Below are positions 35,252-43,503 of a stretch of 64,000 bases of DNA, piece after piece. The notes beneath the pieces were generated by a model. That model ran no database searches, was not told where the DNA came from, and saw only the letters and a program-made list of their open reading frames with translations. Each line of letters starts with the position of its first letter. Position 1 is the stretch's first letter. Source of the DNA: Zobellella iuensis (lineage in GTDB: Bacteria > Pseudomonadota > Gammaproteobacteria > Enterobacterales > Aeromonadaceae); contig NZ_JAERTZ010000021.1 in NCBI RefSeq assembly GCF_016746085.1, positions 1 to 64,000 on the forward strand, written 5' to 3'. A program made the position numbers and the translations under genes.

Positions 35252-35605
35252 TTACTGGCTACGGGGATGAAACTTGATCTTCAGGAAGATCAGCCCCGCG
35301 CCCATGATGGTGCCCAGGGGAAAGGACGGCAACTGCACCGCCACCAGTACCCAGAAAGGCCATTGTTTACCCATGCCCTCGGTGGACAGATAACCCGCCC
35401 AGGCCCGGCGGCACAGCCATAGCCAGGCGGCCACCAGCAACGCCAGGAACAGTCACAGCAGCGGGCCCTGCAGGGTCGGTGCCTGCTCGCCATTCTCGGT
35501 CACCCGCTGCATCAACAAACCGCTGCCGATAAGCAGCAGGCTGATCAGCACCGCCTGCACCACGATGATCACTTTCGCCAGGGTATCGGCGGTTTCTACT
35601 CGCAT
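35252..35605 (-). pseudogene. Small membrane protein gene interrupted by one in-frame TGA
   Basis: Read from the ATG at 35605 (AGGA 8 bases upstream) the frame encodes an approximately 117-residue protein. It has three or four hydrophobic spans and is broken only by TGA at 35455-35453 (codon 51), with clean coding before (MRVETADTLAKVIIVVQAVL) and after (LFLALLVAAWLWLCRRAW) to TAA at 35252. I recognise no family. One substitution (for example TGG to TGA) explains it, so it is either a recent pseudogene, a sequencing error, or two shorter peptides. No selenocysteine-type context is evident. Confidence 0.6.
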
Positions 35606-35615
35606 TGTCGTCTTC

Positions 35616-35644
35616 CTGTCATCCCATTGTTATCAAACTGACAT
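35616..35644 (+). promoter_or_regulatory. PhoB box in the phoX promoter
   Basis: Three direct repeats at an 11-base period: CTGTCAT (35616-35622), TTGTTAT (35627-35633) and CTGACAT (35638-35644), separated by four bases each. This is the Pho-box layout, with the outer two near-perfect. A -10-like TAGCAT (35655-35660) begins 10 bases after the box, the usual geometry for PhoB-replaced -35 promoters. Confidence 0.8.
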
Positions 35645-35701
35645 TTTTGCCTTCTAGCATGGCGTGGTCGTAACCCCATGTGAGCAAAGGATAATTTAAA
35701 A

Positions 35702-37612
35702 ATGAGCCAGTTTGAACTGAAGGATGAACAGAACCATCCCCGTCACCAGGTGCCCGAGTTTACCCAGATGGTCGAGCAGGGCCTGAGCCGTCGCCGCTTC
35801 CTCGGTGGCGCCGCCGCCCTGGGTGCCGCCGCCTTCTTCGGCGCCTCGCCGATTTCCCGCGCCATCGCCGCCGCCACCGGCAAGAGCCCGCTGATGGGCT
35901 TCAAGGCCGTGCCCGCCAGCACCAAGGACACCATAGTGGTGCCGGAAGGCTACAAGGTGGAACGCCTGATCTCCTGGGGTGACCCCCTGTTCTCCAACGT
36001 CGCCGAATTCATCGACAACGGCGGCAACAAGGCCGCCGATCAGGCCGGCCAATTCGGCGACAACAACGACGGCATGAGCTTCTTCCCGGTCGACGACAGC
36101 ACCGCCATCCTGGCCATCAACAACGAATACACCAACTACGAGCTGATGTTCTCCCACCAGGGCAAGAACATGAGCGAAGACGACGTCAGGCGCGCCCAGG
36201 CCGCCCACGGCGTGTCCGTCATCACCCTCAAGAAGCAGGCCGACGGCTGGCGTTTCGAGCAGGACGGCAAGTTCAACCGCCGCATCGATGCCAACACCCC
36301 CATGATCATCAGCGGCCCGGCCAAGGGCCACGCCCTGCTGCAGACCAGTGCCGACCCCAAGGGCGAGCGGGCGCTGGGTACCTTCAACAACTGCGCCAAC
36401 GGCATGACCCCCTGGGGCACCTACCTCACCTGTGAGGAAAACTTCAACGGCTACTTCGGCACCGACGGCGAGGTTGAACTTTCCCCGGCCCTGGCCCGTT
36501 ACGGCGTGGCCGCGGAAGACGCCGGCTACCAGTGGCACCGATTCGACGAGCGTTTCGACCTGGCCAAACACCCCAACGAACCCAACCGCTTCGGCTGGGT
36601 GGTGGAAATCGATCCCAGGGATCCCTCGTCCACCCCCATCAAGCGCACCGCCCTGGGCCGCTTCAAGCATGAAAACGCCGAACTGGTGATCGACCGGGAC
36701 GGCCATGTGGTGGTCTACCTGGGCGACGACGAGCGCGGCGAGCATATCTACCGCTTCGTCAGCAAAAACAAGTACAACCCCAAGGATCAGGCCGCCAACC
36801 GCAACCTGCTGGAAGACGGCACCCTCTACGTGGCCAAGTTCCACAACGGCCCCAATGGCGCGCTCAAGGGCAAGGGCGAATGGATTGAGCTCTCCTTCGG
36901 CAAGAACGGCCTGACCCCGGAAAACGGCTTTAACAGCCAGGCCGAGGTGCTGATCCACGCCCGCCTCGCCGCCACCCAGGTGGGCGCCACCACCATGGAC
37001 AGGCCCGAGTGGGTGGCGGTCCACCCCACCGAGCCCATGGTGTTCTGCACCCTGACCAACAACCGCAACCGCGGCGTGAAGGATAACCAGCCGGTGGACG
37101 GCCCCAACCCCCGCGCCGAAAACCACTATGGCCAGATAGTACGCTGGCGCCCGGAGGGCGGCCGCCACAGCGCCGAGGGCTTCGACTGGGATCTGTTCGT
37201 GCTGGCCGGCAACCCCGAGGTGCATAACGGCAGTCTCTACGCCGGCTCCGCCAACCTCAATGCCGACAACATGTTCAACAGCCCGGACGGCATCGGTTTC
37301 GACCAGGGCGGCCGGCTGTGGATCCAGACCGACGGCAACTACTCCAACGAAGGGAACTTCGCCGGCCAGGGCAACAACCAGATGCTGTGCGCCGATCCGG
37401 ACAGCGGCGAGATCCGCCGCTTCCTCACCGGCCCCGTGGCCTGTGAAGTGACCGGCCTGGCCTTTACCCCGGATCAGAAGACCCTGTTCGTGGGCATCCA
37501 GCACCCGGGCGAAGAGCTGGCCGGCTCCCACTTCCCCCTGGGCGGCGACAGCACCCCCCGCTCCAGCGTGATGATAGTCACCCGGGAAGACGGCGGCATC
37601 ATCGGCGCCTGA
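35702..37612 (+). CDS. phoX: PhoX family alkaline phosphatase, Tat-exported
   Basis: A 636-residue protein of the PhoX (DUF839) family, Ca/Fe-dependent phosphatases that release phosphate from organic esters outside the cytoplasm. The N-terminus carries a twin-arginine signal (SRRRFLGGAAALGAAAFFGA, residues about 29-48). The mature part shows NNEYTNYELMF, GTYLTCEENFNGYFG and DGIGFDQGGRLWIQTDGNYS, typical of the beta-propeller core. A Pho box precedes it, so phosphate starvation should induce it. It is monocistronic with a strong terminator. Confidence 0.93.
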   Translation: MSQFELKDEQNHPRHQVPEFTQMVEQGLSRRRFLGGAAALGAAAFFGASPISRAIAAATGKSPLMGFKAVPASTKDTIVVPEGYKVERLISWGDPLFSNVAEFIDNGGNKAADQAGQFGDNNDGMSFFPVDDSTAILAINNEYTNYELMFSHQGKNMSEDDVRRAQAAHGVSVITLKKQADGWRFEQDGKFNRRIDANTPMIISGPAKGHALLQTSADPKGERALGTFNNCANGMTPWGTYLTCEENFNGYFGTDGEVELSPALARYGVAAEDAGYQWHRFDERFDLAKHPNEPNRFGWVVEIDPRDPSSTPIKRTALGRFKHENAELVIDRDGHVVVYLGDDERGEHIYRFVSKNKYNPKDQAANRNLLEDGTLYVAKFHNGPNGALKGKGEWIELSFGKNGLTPENGFNSQAEVLIHARLAATQVGATTMDRPEWVAVHPTEPMVFCTLTNNRNRGVKDNQPVDGPNPRAENHYGQIVRWRPEGGRHSAEGFDWDLFVLAGNPEVHNGSLYAGSANLNADNMFNSPDGIGFDQGGRLWIQTDGNYSNEGNFAGQGNNQMLCADPDSGEIRRFLTGPVACEVTGLAFTPDQKTLFVGIQHPGEELAGSHFPLGGDSTPRSSVMIVTREDGGIIGA

Positions 37613-37634
37613 AGCCAGTAAAGGTCACTTCTCC

Positions 37635-37656
37635 AAGGGGCCGCGGCCCCTTTTTT
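37635..37656 (+). terminator. Rho-independent terminator of phoX
   Basis: Perfect palindrome AAGGGGCCGCGGCCCCTT (37635-37652) followed by TTTT, 22 bases past the stop. Confidence 0.9.
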
Positions 37657-37764
37657 GCGTTCCCTCACCGTCGTTGCCGGGCGCCACCACAAATGTCTGG
37701 ATATAATGCGGCGTCATGCGCACAATAAGCGCGCATCCCCCCTAAAGGAATCATCTGGAGCCCC

Positions 37765-38568
37765 ATGACTCAGCCAGTGCTCGCACGCCATCACGTCCAG
37801 CTTAGTGGCCAGGGAAAGACTCCGCTGATCTTTGCCCATGGCTTCGGCTGCGATCAGCAGATCTGGCATCGGGTGATCCCGGCCTTTGAGGCGGATTACC
37901 GTATCGTCTTGTTCGATCATGTGGGCTGCGGCCGCTCCGAGCTGTCCGCCTACGATGCGGGCCGCCACGGCAGCCTGGAGGGCTACGCCCGGGATCTGCT
38001 CGAACTCTGCGACGCGCTCGGACTTGAGCAGGCCACCCTGGTTGCCCATTCGGTGGCCGGGGCCATCGGCATGCTGGCCGCTATCGACCAGCCCGAGCGG
38101 TTCCGGCAATTGATCGCCATCGGCCCCTCCCCCTGCTATGTGAATGACGGTGACTATAAGGGCGGTTTCGAGCCGGCCGACATCCGGGCCCTGCTCGACA
38201 TGATGGAGCGCAACCATGTGGAATGGGCCGGGCACCTGGCCCCCCTGGTGATGGACAACCCTCATCGTCCCGAGCTGGCGGAGGATTTGCGCCAACGCTT
38301 CGCCGCCGCCGAACCGGCCATTTCCCGCCGCTTTGCCGAAGTCACCTTTATGAGCGATATCCGGGCACGGCTGCCGCGGGTCACGGTGCCGACCTCCATC
38401 CTTTATTGCGACACCGACGCCGTGGTGCCGCTGTCCGCCATCGAATACCTGGGGCGTCACCTGCCTCGTTGCCGTTTGCACCGGCTGCCGGCCAGCGGGC
38501 ATTATCCCCATCTCAGCCACCCCGACGCCGTTATCGCCGCCCTGCGGCAGGAGCTGGCCGCTGTCTGA
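37765..38568 (+). CDS. RsbQ-like alpha/beta hydrolase
   Basis: A 267-residue alpha/beta hydrolase similar to B. subtilis RsbQ. It has the oxyanion region FAHGFGCDQQIWH, nucleophile serine in LVAHSVAGAIGML, aspartate in YCDTDAVVP and histidine in SGHYPHLSHP. The first glycine of GxSxG is alanine. RsbQ-type hydrolases make or transfer a small hydrophobic ligand for a partner PAS domain. The partner here is the overlapping PAS-GGDEF gene. A consensus -10 TATAAT is at 37702-37707. Confidence 0.88.
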   Translation: MTQPVLARHHVQLSGQGKTPLIFAHGFGCDQQIWHRVIPAFEADYRIVLFDHVGCGRSELSAYDAGRHGSLEGYARDLLELCDALGLEQATLVAHSVAGAIGMLAAIDQPERFRQLIAIGPSPCYVNDGDYKGGFEPADIRALLDMMERNHVEWAGHLAPLVMDNPHRPELAEDLRQRFAAAEPAISRRFAEVTFMSDIRARLPRVTVPTSILYCDTDAVVPLSAIEYLGRHLPRCRLHRLPASGHYPHLSHPDAVIAALRQELAAV

Positions 38569-39529
38569 GCACGCCTTCGCCCACCCCGATGATCTTCCCT
38601 GCGGCCTGCTCAAGCTGGACGAGCAGGGCCGCATCCTCGACGCCAATGCCCAGCTCTGCGGCTGGCTCGATTACTCGCAAGGGCAACTGCACGGTCAGCC
38701 CGTCGAGCGGCTGCTGGGGCCGGCCGGCCGGATTTTCTACCTGTCGCAGATCCTGCCCGCCCTGCAACACCATGGCCGGGTCGATGAAATCGCCTTTCGC
38801 CTGCTCGCCCGCACCGGCGGCGAGCTGCCGGTGCTGCTCAATGCCCGCCGCCACCAGGAAGGAAGCACAAGCCGCTACCTCCTGGCGCTGATGCCCACCA
38901 GGCAACGGGATCAGATAGAAACCCAGTTACTCCAGGCCCGGCGGGACGCGGAGCAGGCGGCGGCGGAAAAGGAGGCGGCCAACCAGGCGCTAGAGCAGGC
39001 CCGCCGGCAACTGACCGAACTCAACCAGCGCCTGGCTCACCAGGCCGAAACGGATCCGCTGACCGGCGTCTTCAACCGCCGCCGCTACGAGCAGGAGCTG
39101 GCCCGGCTGCTGGCCCGCTTTGAGCGCAGCCGGGCTCCCTTTTCCCTGTTGCTGGCCGACATCGATCACTTCAAGCGCATCAACGACAGCCAGGGCCATG
39201 ACACCGGCGACAGGGTGCTGCAACAGATCGCGGGCACCATGCAGGGCGGCATTCGGGAACTCGACTGCCTGGCCCGGGTGGGCGGCGAGGAATTCGCCAT
39301 CCTGCTCCCGGACACCCTCCTCCCCGAGGCCGTCCGGCTGGCGGAACGGCAGCTGGCCAGCGTAGCTCGGCTGCGCTGGCCCTTCGGCCCGGTGACCGTC
39401 AGCATCGGCCTGGCCCAGTGTGCGCCGGGCGACACCCAGAGCAGCCTGTTCAGCCGGGCCGACGGCGCCCTCTACCGGGCCAAGGAAGCAGGACGCAACC
39501 GGATAAAGGTCAGTCCGGCCAGGGACTGA
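38561..39529 (+). CDS. PAS-coiled coil-GGDEF diguanylate cyclase
   Basis: About 322 residues: a PAS domain at about 10-110 (LPCGLLKLDEQGRILDANAQ, LCGWLDYSQGQLHGQPVERL), a coiled coil at about 120-165 (QARRDAEQAAAEKEAANQAL), then a GGDEF domain with intact ARVGGEEFAILLPD and an RxxD inhibitory site (RELD). No ATG, GTG or TTG lies in frame before the PAS domain. AGGAG at 38549-38553 is 7 bases before a CTG at 38561 that gives MSEHAFAHPDD, so I infer a CTG start overlapping the hydrolase end by 8 bases. An ATG at 38831 would delete the PAS domain. Confidence 0.85.
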   Translation: MSEHAFAHPDDLPCGLLKLDEQGRILDANAQLCGWLDYSQGQLHGQPVERLLGPAGRIFYLSQILPALQHHGRVDEIAFRLLARTGGELPVLLNARRHQEGSTSRYLLALMPTRQRDQIETQLLQARRDAEQAAAEKEAANQALEQARRQLTELNQRLAHQAETDPLTGVFNRRRYEQELARLLARFERSRAPFSLLLADIDHFKRINDSQGHDTGDRVLQQIAGTMQGGIRELDCLARVGGEEFAILLPDTLLPEAVRLAERQLASVARLRWPFGPVTVSIGLAQCAPGDTQSSLFSRADGALYRAKEAGRNRIKVSPARD

Positions 39530-39534
39530 GCCCC

Positions 39535-40125
39535 TTATGCCCCGGCTGCCGGCCCCAGCCGGGCCTCGCGGAAGGCGGCCAGCCGTTCGTCCACCAGGGC
39601 ACGGGTGGCTTCGGCGTTGTCCTTGATAGCGCCCGCATACACCCCCAGCCCGTCCAGTACCTTGACCGCCTCGCCATAGCCCTGGTCGATGGCCTTGGTA
39701 ATTTTCGCCAGAAACTGCTCCACCTGCTCCGGTTCGGTCAAGTCGGGATGTTGCTTTTTAAAGGTATCGAAGTGGCCCAGGGCCCCGTTGGCGATGCGCT
39801 CGGCGGTGTTTTCCGGCGACCAGAAATCGTCACGCTCGCTCGCCATCCTGTCTTCGGTCACGGCGAACTCCTCGCCCAGCTCCGCATTGAGCTTGTCCAG
39901 CACCTCCCGGAAGAAAATGCGCATGCTCTTGTCGTTGCTTTTATCCGCCGCCCCGAACATGGCCTCAATCAACCCCTTGTTGCTGCGGGCCTTGAGCTCA
40001 TCCCGCACCTTCGACAGCTCTGCCCCGGGGCTGTGCTCGGCCTGCTTGTCCGTTGCCTTGGCGTTTTCCGGGTTGGTCCGGCCAGGGTGGCTGACCTGGG
40101 TCTTTAACATGGGTGGCACCGTCAT
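39535..40125 (-). CDS. DUF5610 domain protein
   Basis: A 196-residue soluble, charged protein. The C-terminal two thirds match my picture of DUF5610 (DFWSPENTAERIANGALGHF, AIDQGYGEAVKVLDGLGVYAG and the helical end), a family of unknown function common in marine gammaproteobacteria. The N-terminal 50 residues are low-complexity and polar. AGGAGG stands 5 bases before the ATG at 40125; another ATG is one codon earlier. It is convergent with the PAS-GGDEF gene, stops 6 bases apart. Confidence 0.75.
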   Translation of the reverse strand: MTVPPMLKTQVSHPGRTNPENAKATDKQAEHSPGAELSKVRDELKARSNKGLIEAMFGAADKSNDKSMRIFFREVLDKLNAELGEEFAVTEDRMASERDDFWSPENTAERIANGALGHFDTFKKQHPDLTEPEQVEQFLAKITKAIDQGYGEAVKVLDGLGVYAGAIKDNAEATRALVDERLAAFREARLGPAAGA

Positions 40126-40301
40126 CATATCCTCCTGAATCAATGGGGCCGGAGTGATTGTTCAGTCATTCACTCCGGCCCCATATTATCGGCAGGAGCA
40201 GCGCGAAGATGAGCGGCCATCGTGATCTCGACCCGCTTTTGCTGTTACCCTGTGGCCATGGCGTTTCTGTTCCAACTCATTAATCCCGCTAAGGAAATCC
40301 C

Positions 40302-41351
40302 ATGAAATACAGAAAACTGGGCAATACCGACCTCGACGTCAGCCTGATTGGCCTGGGCACCATGACCTGGGGCGAGCAGAACACCGAGGCCGAGGCCCAC
40401 GCCCAGCTCGACCTGGCCCTGGATCGGGGCGTCAACCTGGTCGACACCGCCGAGATGTACCCGGTGCCACCGCGCCAGGAAACCCAGGGTCGCACCGAAA
40501 CCATGATCGGCAACTGGCTGGCCGCACGCGGCAACCGCGACAACATAGTGCTGGCCACCAAGGTGGTGGGCCGCTCCCGGGATCCCAAACGCCCTTCCTA
40601 CTTCCGCGACGGCCAGCCCAAGCTCGACAGGGCCAATATCGTCGCCGCCCTGGACGACAGCCTGCGCCGGCTGCGCACCGATTACGTGGATTTTTACCAA
40701 CTGCACTGGCCGGATCGCACCACCAACATGTTCGGCCAGCTCGGCTTCGAGACCCTGGTGGAGGAAGAGAGCGTCCCCATCGAGGAGACCCTGTCAGCCC
40801 TGGATGAGTTGGTGAAGGCGGGCAAGATCCGCCATATCGGCGTGTCGAACGAAACCGCCTGGGGCGTGCACAAATTCCTGGCCGCGGCGGACAAGCACGG
40901 TTTGCCGCGCATTCAGGGCATCCAGAACCCCTACAACCTGCTCAACCGTACCCATGAGGTGGGGCTGTCGGAGTTCAGCCTGCGCGAGGGGGTGGGCCTG
41001 CTGGCCTACTCGCCCCTGGCCTTCGGCATGCTGAGCGGCAAATACGAGAACGGTGCCCGGCCGGAAAACGCCCGCCTCACCCTGTACAGCCGTTTCCAGC
41101 GCTACTGCAACCCCCAGGCCCGCGCCGCCACCAGCGCCTACGTGGCGCTGGCCCGGGAGCACGGCCTGACCCCGGTGCAACTGGCCCAGGCCTTCGTCAA
41201 CAGCCGGCCCTTCGTGACCAGCAACCTGATCGGCGCCACCACTCTGGCGCAGCTGGAGGAAAACATTGCCTCGGTAGAGGTCGAACTGAGCGAAGCGGTG
41301 CTGGCCGGCATCGACGAGATCCACCGCCAGTGGTCCAATCCGGCGCCCTGA
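40302..41351 (+). CDS. tas: Aldo/keto reductase, Tas type
   Basis: A 349-residue NADP(H)-dependent aldo/keto reductase closely following E. coli Tas along its length: LGTMTWGEQNTEAEAHAQLD, the catalytic tyrosine in DTAEMYPVPPRQETQGRTE, the conserved lysine in LATKVVGRS, and PFVTSNLIGATTLAQLEENI. The physiological substrate is unknown. It is monocistronic. Downstream lie tandem repeats and hairpins rather than a simple terminator. Confidence 0.93.
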   Translation: MKYRKLGNTDLDVSLIGLGTMTWGEQNTEAEAHAQLDLALDRGVNLVDTAEMYPVPPRQETQGRTETMIGNWLAARGNRDNIVLATKVVGRSRDPKRPSYFRDGQPKLDRANIVAALDDSLRRLRTDYVDFYQLHWPDRTTNMFGQLGFETLVEEESVPIEETLSALDELVKAGKIRHIGVSNETAWGVHKFLAAADKHGLPRIQGIQNPYNLLNRTHEVGLSEFSLREGVGLLAYSPLAFGMLSGKYENGARPENARLTLYSRFQRYCNPQARAATSAYVALAREHGLTPVQLAQAFVNSRPFVTSNLIGATTLAQLEENIASVEVELSEAVLAGIDEIHRQWSNPAP

Positions 41352-41385
41352 TAACAACGCCGCCGTGTCTTGGGGCAGGTATTAG

Positions 41386-41495
41386 AGACCGTCGCCACCG
41401 CAACTTAAGAGCGTCACCACCGCAACTTAAGAGCGTCACCACCGCAATTTAAGATCGTCTCCCCCGCAACTAAAGATCGTCTCCCCCGCGCAGGC
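41386..41495. repeat. Five tandem copies of a 22-bp unit
   Basis: Units start at 41386, 41408, 41430, 41452 and 41474, consensus near AGAGCGTCACCACCGCAACT plus TA. The first three are most alike; the last two carry CTCCCCC in the middle, and the fifth runs into a GCGCAGGCGGGGG hairpin half. There are no spacers between units, so it is not a CRISPR array. Confidence 0.85.
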
Positions 41496-41554
41496 GGGGG
41501 CCCAGGGAACCTAGGCCGGAACTCGGATCGGTTAAGCTCCGCGTCGCCGGCCCT

Positions 41555-41683
41555 GGATTCCCGCCTTCGCGGGAATGACGCCGCGACGGCCGGCGACGCC
41601 TGCTTTGATCTGCCTGGATTCCCGCCTTCGCGGGAATGACTATTTTTTCGCCGGCCCCTGGATGTCCGTCTTCGCGGACAGGA
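41555..41683. repeat. Cluster of CCTTCGCGGG hairpin repeats
   Basis: Three palindromic units: TTCCCGCCTTCGCGGGAA near 41559 and 41619, each in a CTGGA...TGAC frame, and TGTCCGTCTTCGCGGACA near 41662, where both arms have changed together. They separate tas from the convergent codA-type gene and may stop transcription. Relatives are at 45.7, 47.2-47.4 and 63.5-63.8 kb. Confidence 0.8.
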
Positions 41684-41695
41684 CGGCCCGGCCGT

Positions 41696-42937
41696 TCAGA
41701 TCACCGGCCGGCGGACCAGCTCCGCCGGCCGCCGCTCCACCAGCACCCGGCCCCGGCGCACCGAATAGAGCACCTCGCCCTGGCGGCGGATCACCTCGAA
41801 ATCGTCCTCCCCTTCCAGGATCACGAAGCTGGCCGGCTTGCCGACCGCGATGCCGTAGTCGTCCAGGCCCAGCACCCGGGCGCCGTTGTCGGTGATCAGA
41901 TCCAGCGCCCGGGAAATGTCCTCGTAGCCCATCATCTGGCAGATGTGCAGGCCCGCGTCCAACACCCGCAGCAGCTTGCCGTTGCCGAGGGAATACCAGG
42001 GATCCCGGATGGAGTCTTCCGCCAGGGCCACGTTGATGCCCGCCGCCAGCAGCTCCTTCACCCGGGTCACGCCCCGGCGCTTGGGATAGCTGTCGAAGCG
42101 CCCCTGCAGATGGATGCTCTCGGTGGGACAGGACACGAAGTGGATGCCGGACATCTTCAGCAACCGGAACAGCTTGGAGCAGTAGGCGTTGTCGTAGGAA
42201 TGCATGGCGGTGGTGTGGCTGGCGGTGACCCTGTCTCCCATACCGGCCTCCAGGGCGGCGGTGGCCAGCACCTCCAGGAAGCGGGAGGCAGGATCGTCGG
42301 TTTCGTCGCAGTGCACGTCCACCCGCTTGTTATGCCGTTTGGCCAGATCGATCACCCAGCGCATGGACTCCACCCCGTATTCCCGGGTGAACTCGAAATG
42401 GGGAATGCCGCCCACCACATCGGCGCCCTCCGCCAGCGCCTGCTCCATCAGCCCCTTGCCGTTAGGGTAGGACAGTATCCCCTCCTGGGGAAAGGCCACT
42501 ATCTGCAGATCGAGCACCGGCTTCAGCCGTTCGCGCAGCCGGACCAGGCTTTTCAGTGCCACCAGCCCCGGGTCGGTCACGTCCACATGGGTGCGCACAT
42601 GCTGGACCCCGTTGGCCGCCAGCAGCTCCACCGTGCTCAGCACCCGCCGCTCCACATCTTCCGGCGTCAGCAGCGGCTTGCGCTCGGCCCAGCGCTCTAT
42701 GCCCTCGAACAGGGTGCCGCTCATGTTCCAGTTCGGTTCGCCGGCGGTGAGCGCCGCATCCAGGTGGATATGGGGCTCGACCAGGGGCGCGCACAACAGG
42801 TTGCCGCCCGCGTCCAGCACCCCCGGCGTTGCCGCCAGGGCGGCGGCCTGGGGCCTGATGGCGGTGAAATGCCCCTCGGCCAGCTCCAGGGTAAAGAGCC
42901 CTTCCGTTTTTCTCAGCCTGGCATTGATGATGTTCAT
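41696..42937 (-). CDS. codA: Cytosine deaminase-like amidohydrolase
   Basis: A 413-residue metal-dependent amidohydrolase aligned with E. coli CodA. Metal ligands are PHIHLDAAL, VDVHCDETDD (His and catalytic Glu) and TASHTTAMHS. The substrate loop GTLFEGIERWAERK is present. The metal aspartate lies in ALAEDSIRDPWYSLGNG. The aspartate that follows it in E. coli (position 314) is serine here, a position known to affect base selectivity, so cytosine is likely but not certain. No codB permease is adjacent; the gene appears monocistronic. A GGGGGAC ribosome site is present. Confidence 0.85.
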   Translation of the reverse strand: MNIINARLRKTEGLFTLELAEGHFTAIRPQAAALAATPGVLDAGGNLLCAPLVEPHIHLDAALTAGEPNWNMSGTLFEGIERWAERKPLLTPEDVERRVLSTVELLAANGVQHVRTHVDVTDPGLVALKSLVRLRERLKPVLDLQIVAFPQEGILSYPNGKGLMEQALAEGADVVGGIPHFEFTREYGVESMRWVIDLAKRHNKRVDVHCDETDDPASRFLEVLATAALEAGMGDRVTASHTTAMHSYDNAYCSKLFRLLKMSGIHFVSCPTESIHLQGRFDSYPKRRGVTRVKELLAAGINVALAEDSIRDPWYSLGNGKLLRVLDAGLHICQMMGYEDISRALDLITDNGARVLGLDDYGIAVGKPASFVILEGEDDFEVIRRQGEVLYSVRRGRVLVERRPAELVRRPVI

Positions 42938-43016
42938 TCCGTCCCCCTGCCACTAGGTATTCAATAAGGTCCTTTCGCAGCATAGCCCGCCCGGCCCGGG
43001 GGAAACAAGGCCGGCG

Positions 43017-43496
43017 CTAATGCCGGCGGCCGTCAAGCCCCGGGGCGTGAAGCCAGCGGGCCAGGCCGGCGGCGCCGTCCCGCATTACCGCATGGTGGTT
43101 CCAGGCGAACAATGGCCGGGCCAGGGGGGCGGCCAGGTTCATCCAGCGGCGGGTGGTGCGCACCCGCCATTCGTAGCGGACCCGGGTAATGCCCGCCTGT
43201 TCCGTCAGCTGCCAGCAGCCCCAGCCATCCAGATCGCCGCGGGCCTCGCCCACTATCACCCGCGGCGGATAGAGCCGGATCACCCGCATGTCGAACCTGA
43301 GGCCGTAGCCCAGCCGGCTCTGCCAGTGGTAACGGTATATCCGGCCTATGCCGCGCGCGTCGCCGGCGGCCAGCTCCCGCACCCGCACCAGCCCCGGCCA
43401 CCACAGGGGCCAGCGCTGGGACTGGCTGATGGCCCGGTACACGGCTTCCAGCGGGGCGGCTATCCGCCAGTGGGTCACGAAGTGATAGCACGCCAT
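43017..43496 (-). CDS. SRPBCC (START-like) domain protein
   Basis: A 159-residue protein of the SRPBCC/polyketide-cyclase fold. It starts ACYHFVTHWRIAAPLEAVYR with the typical WPLWWPGLVRVREL segment, and ends with WMNLAAPLARPLFAWNHHAV. Such folds bind hydrophobic ligands. It is the third gene of a compact operon after a cupredoxin and a LolA-like protein. The ATG at 43496 lies 8 bases after the LolA-like stop, with GAGG upstream. The role is unknown. Confidence 0.78.
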   Translation of the reverse strand: MACYHFVTHWRIAAPLEAVYRAISQSQRWPLWWPGLVRVRELAAGDARGIGRIYRYHWQSRLGYGLRFDMRVIRLYPPRVIVGEARGDLDGWGCWQLTEQAGITRVRYEWRVRTTRRWMNLAAPLARPLFAWNHHAVMRDGAAGLARWLHAPGLDGRRH

Positions 43497-43503
43497 GCGG
43501 GCC

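Noticed and set aside
35453-35455. Selenocysteine codon in the small membrane gene
   Set aside because: No stable stem directly after the TGA resembling a bacterial SECIS, no selenoprotein homology, and the protein has no redox motif around this residue.
41386-41495. CRISPR array
   Set aside because: Units are directly adjacent with no spacers and no cas genes are present. The 17-bp array at 45742-45809 fails for the same reason.
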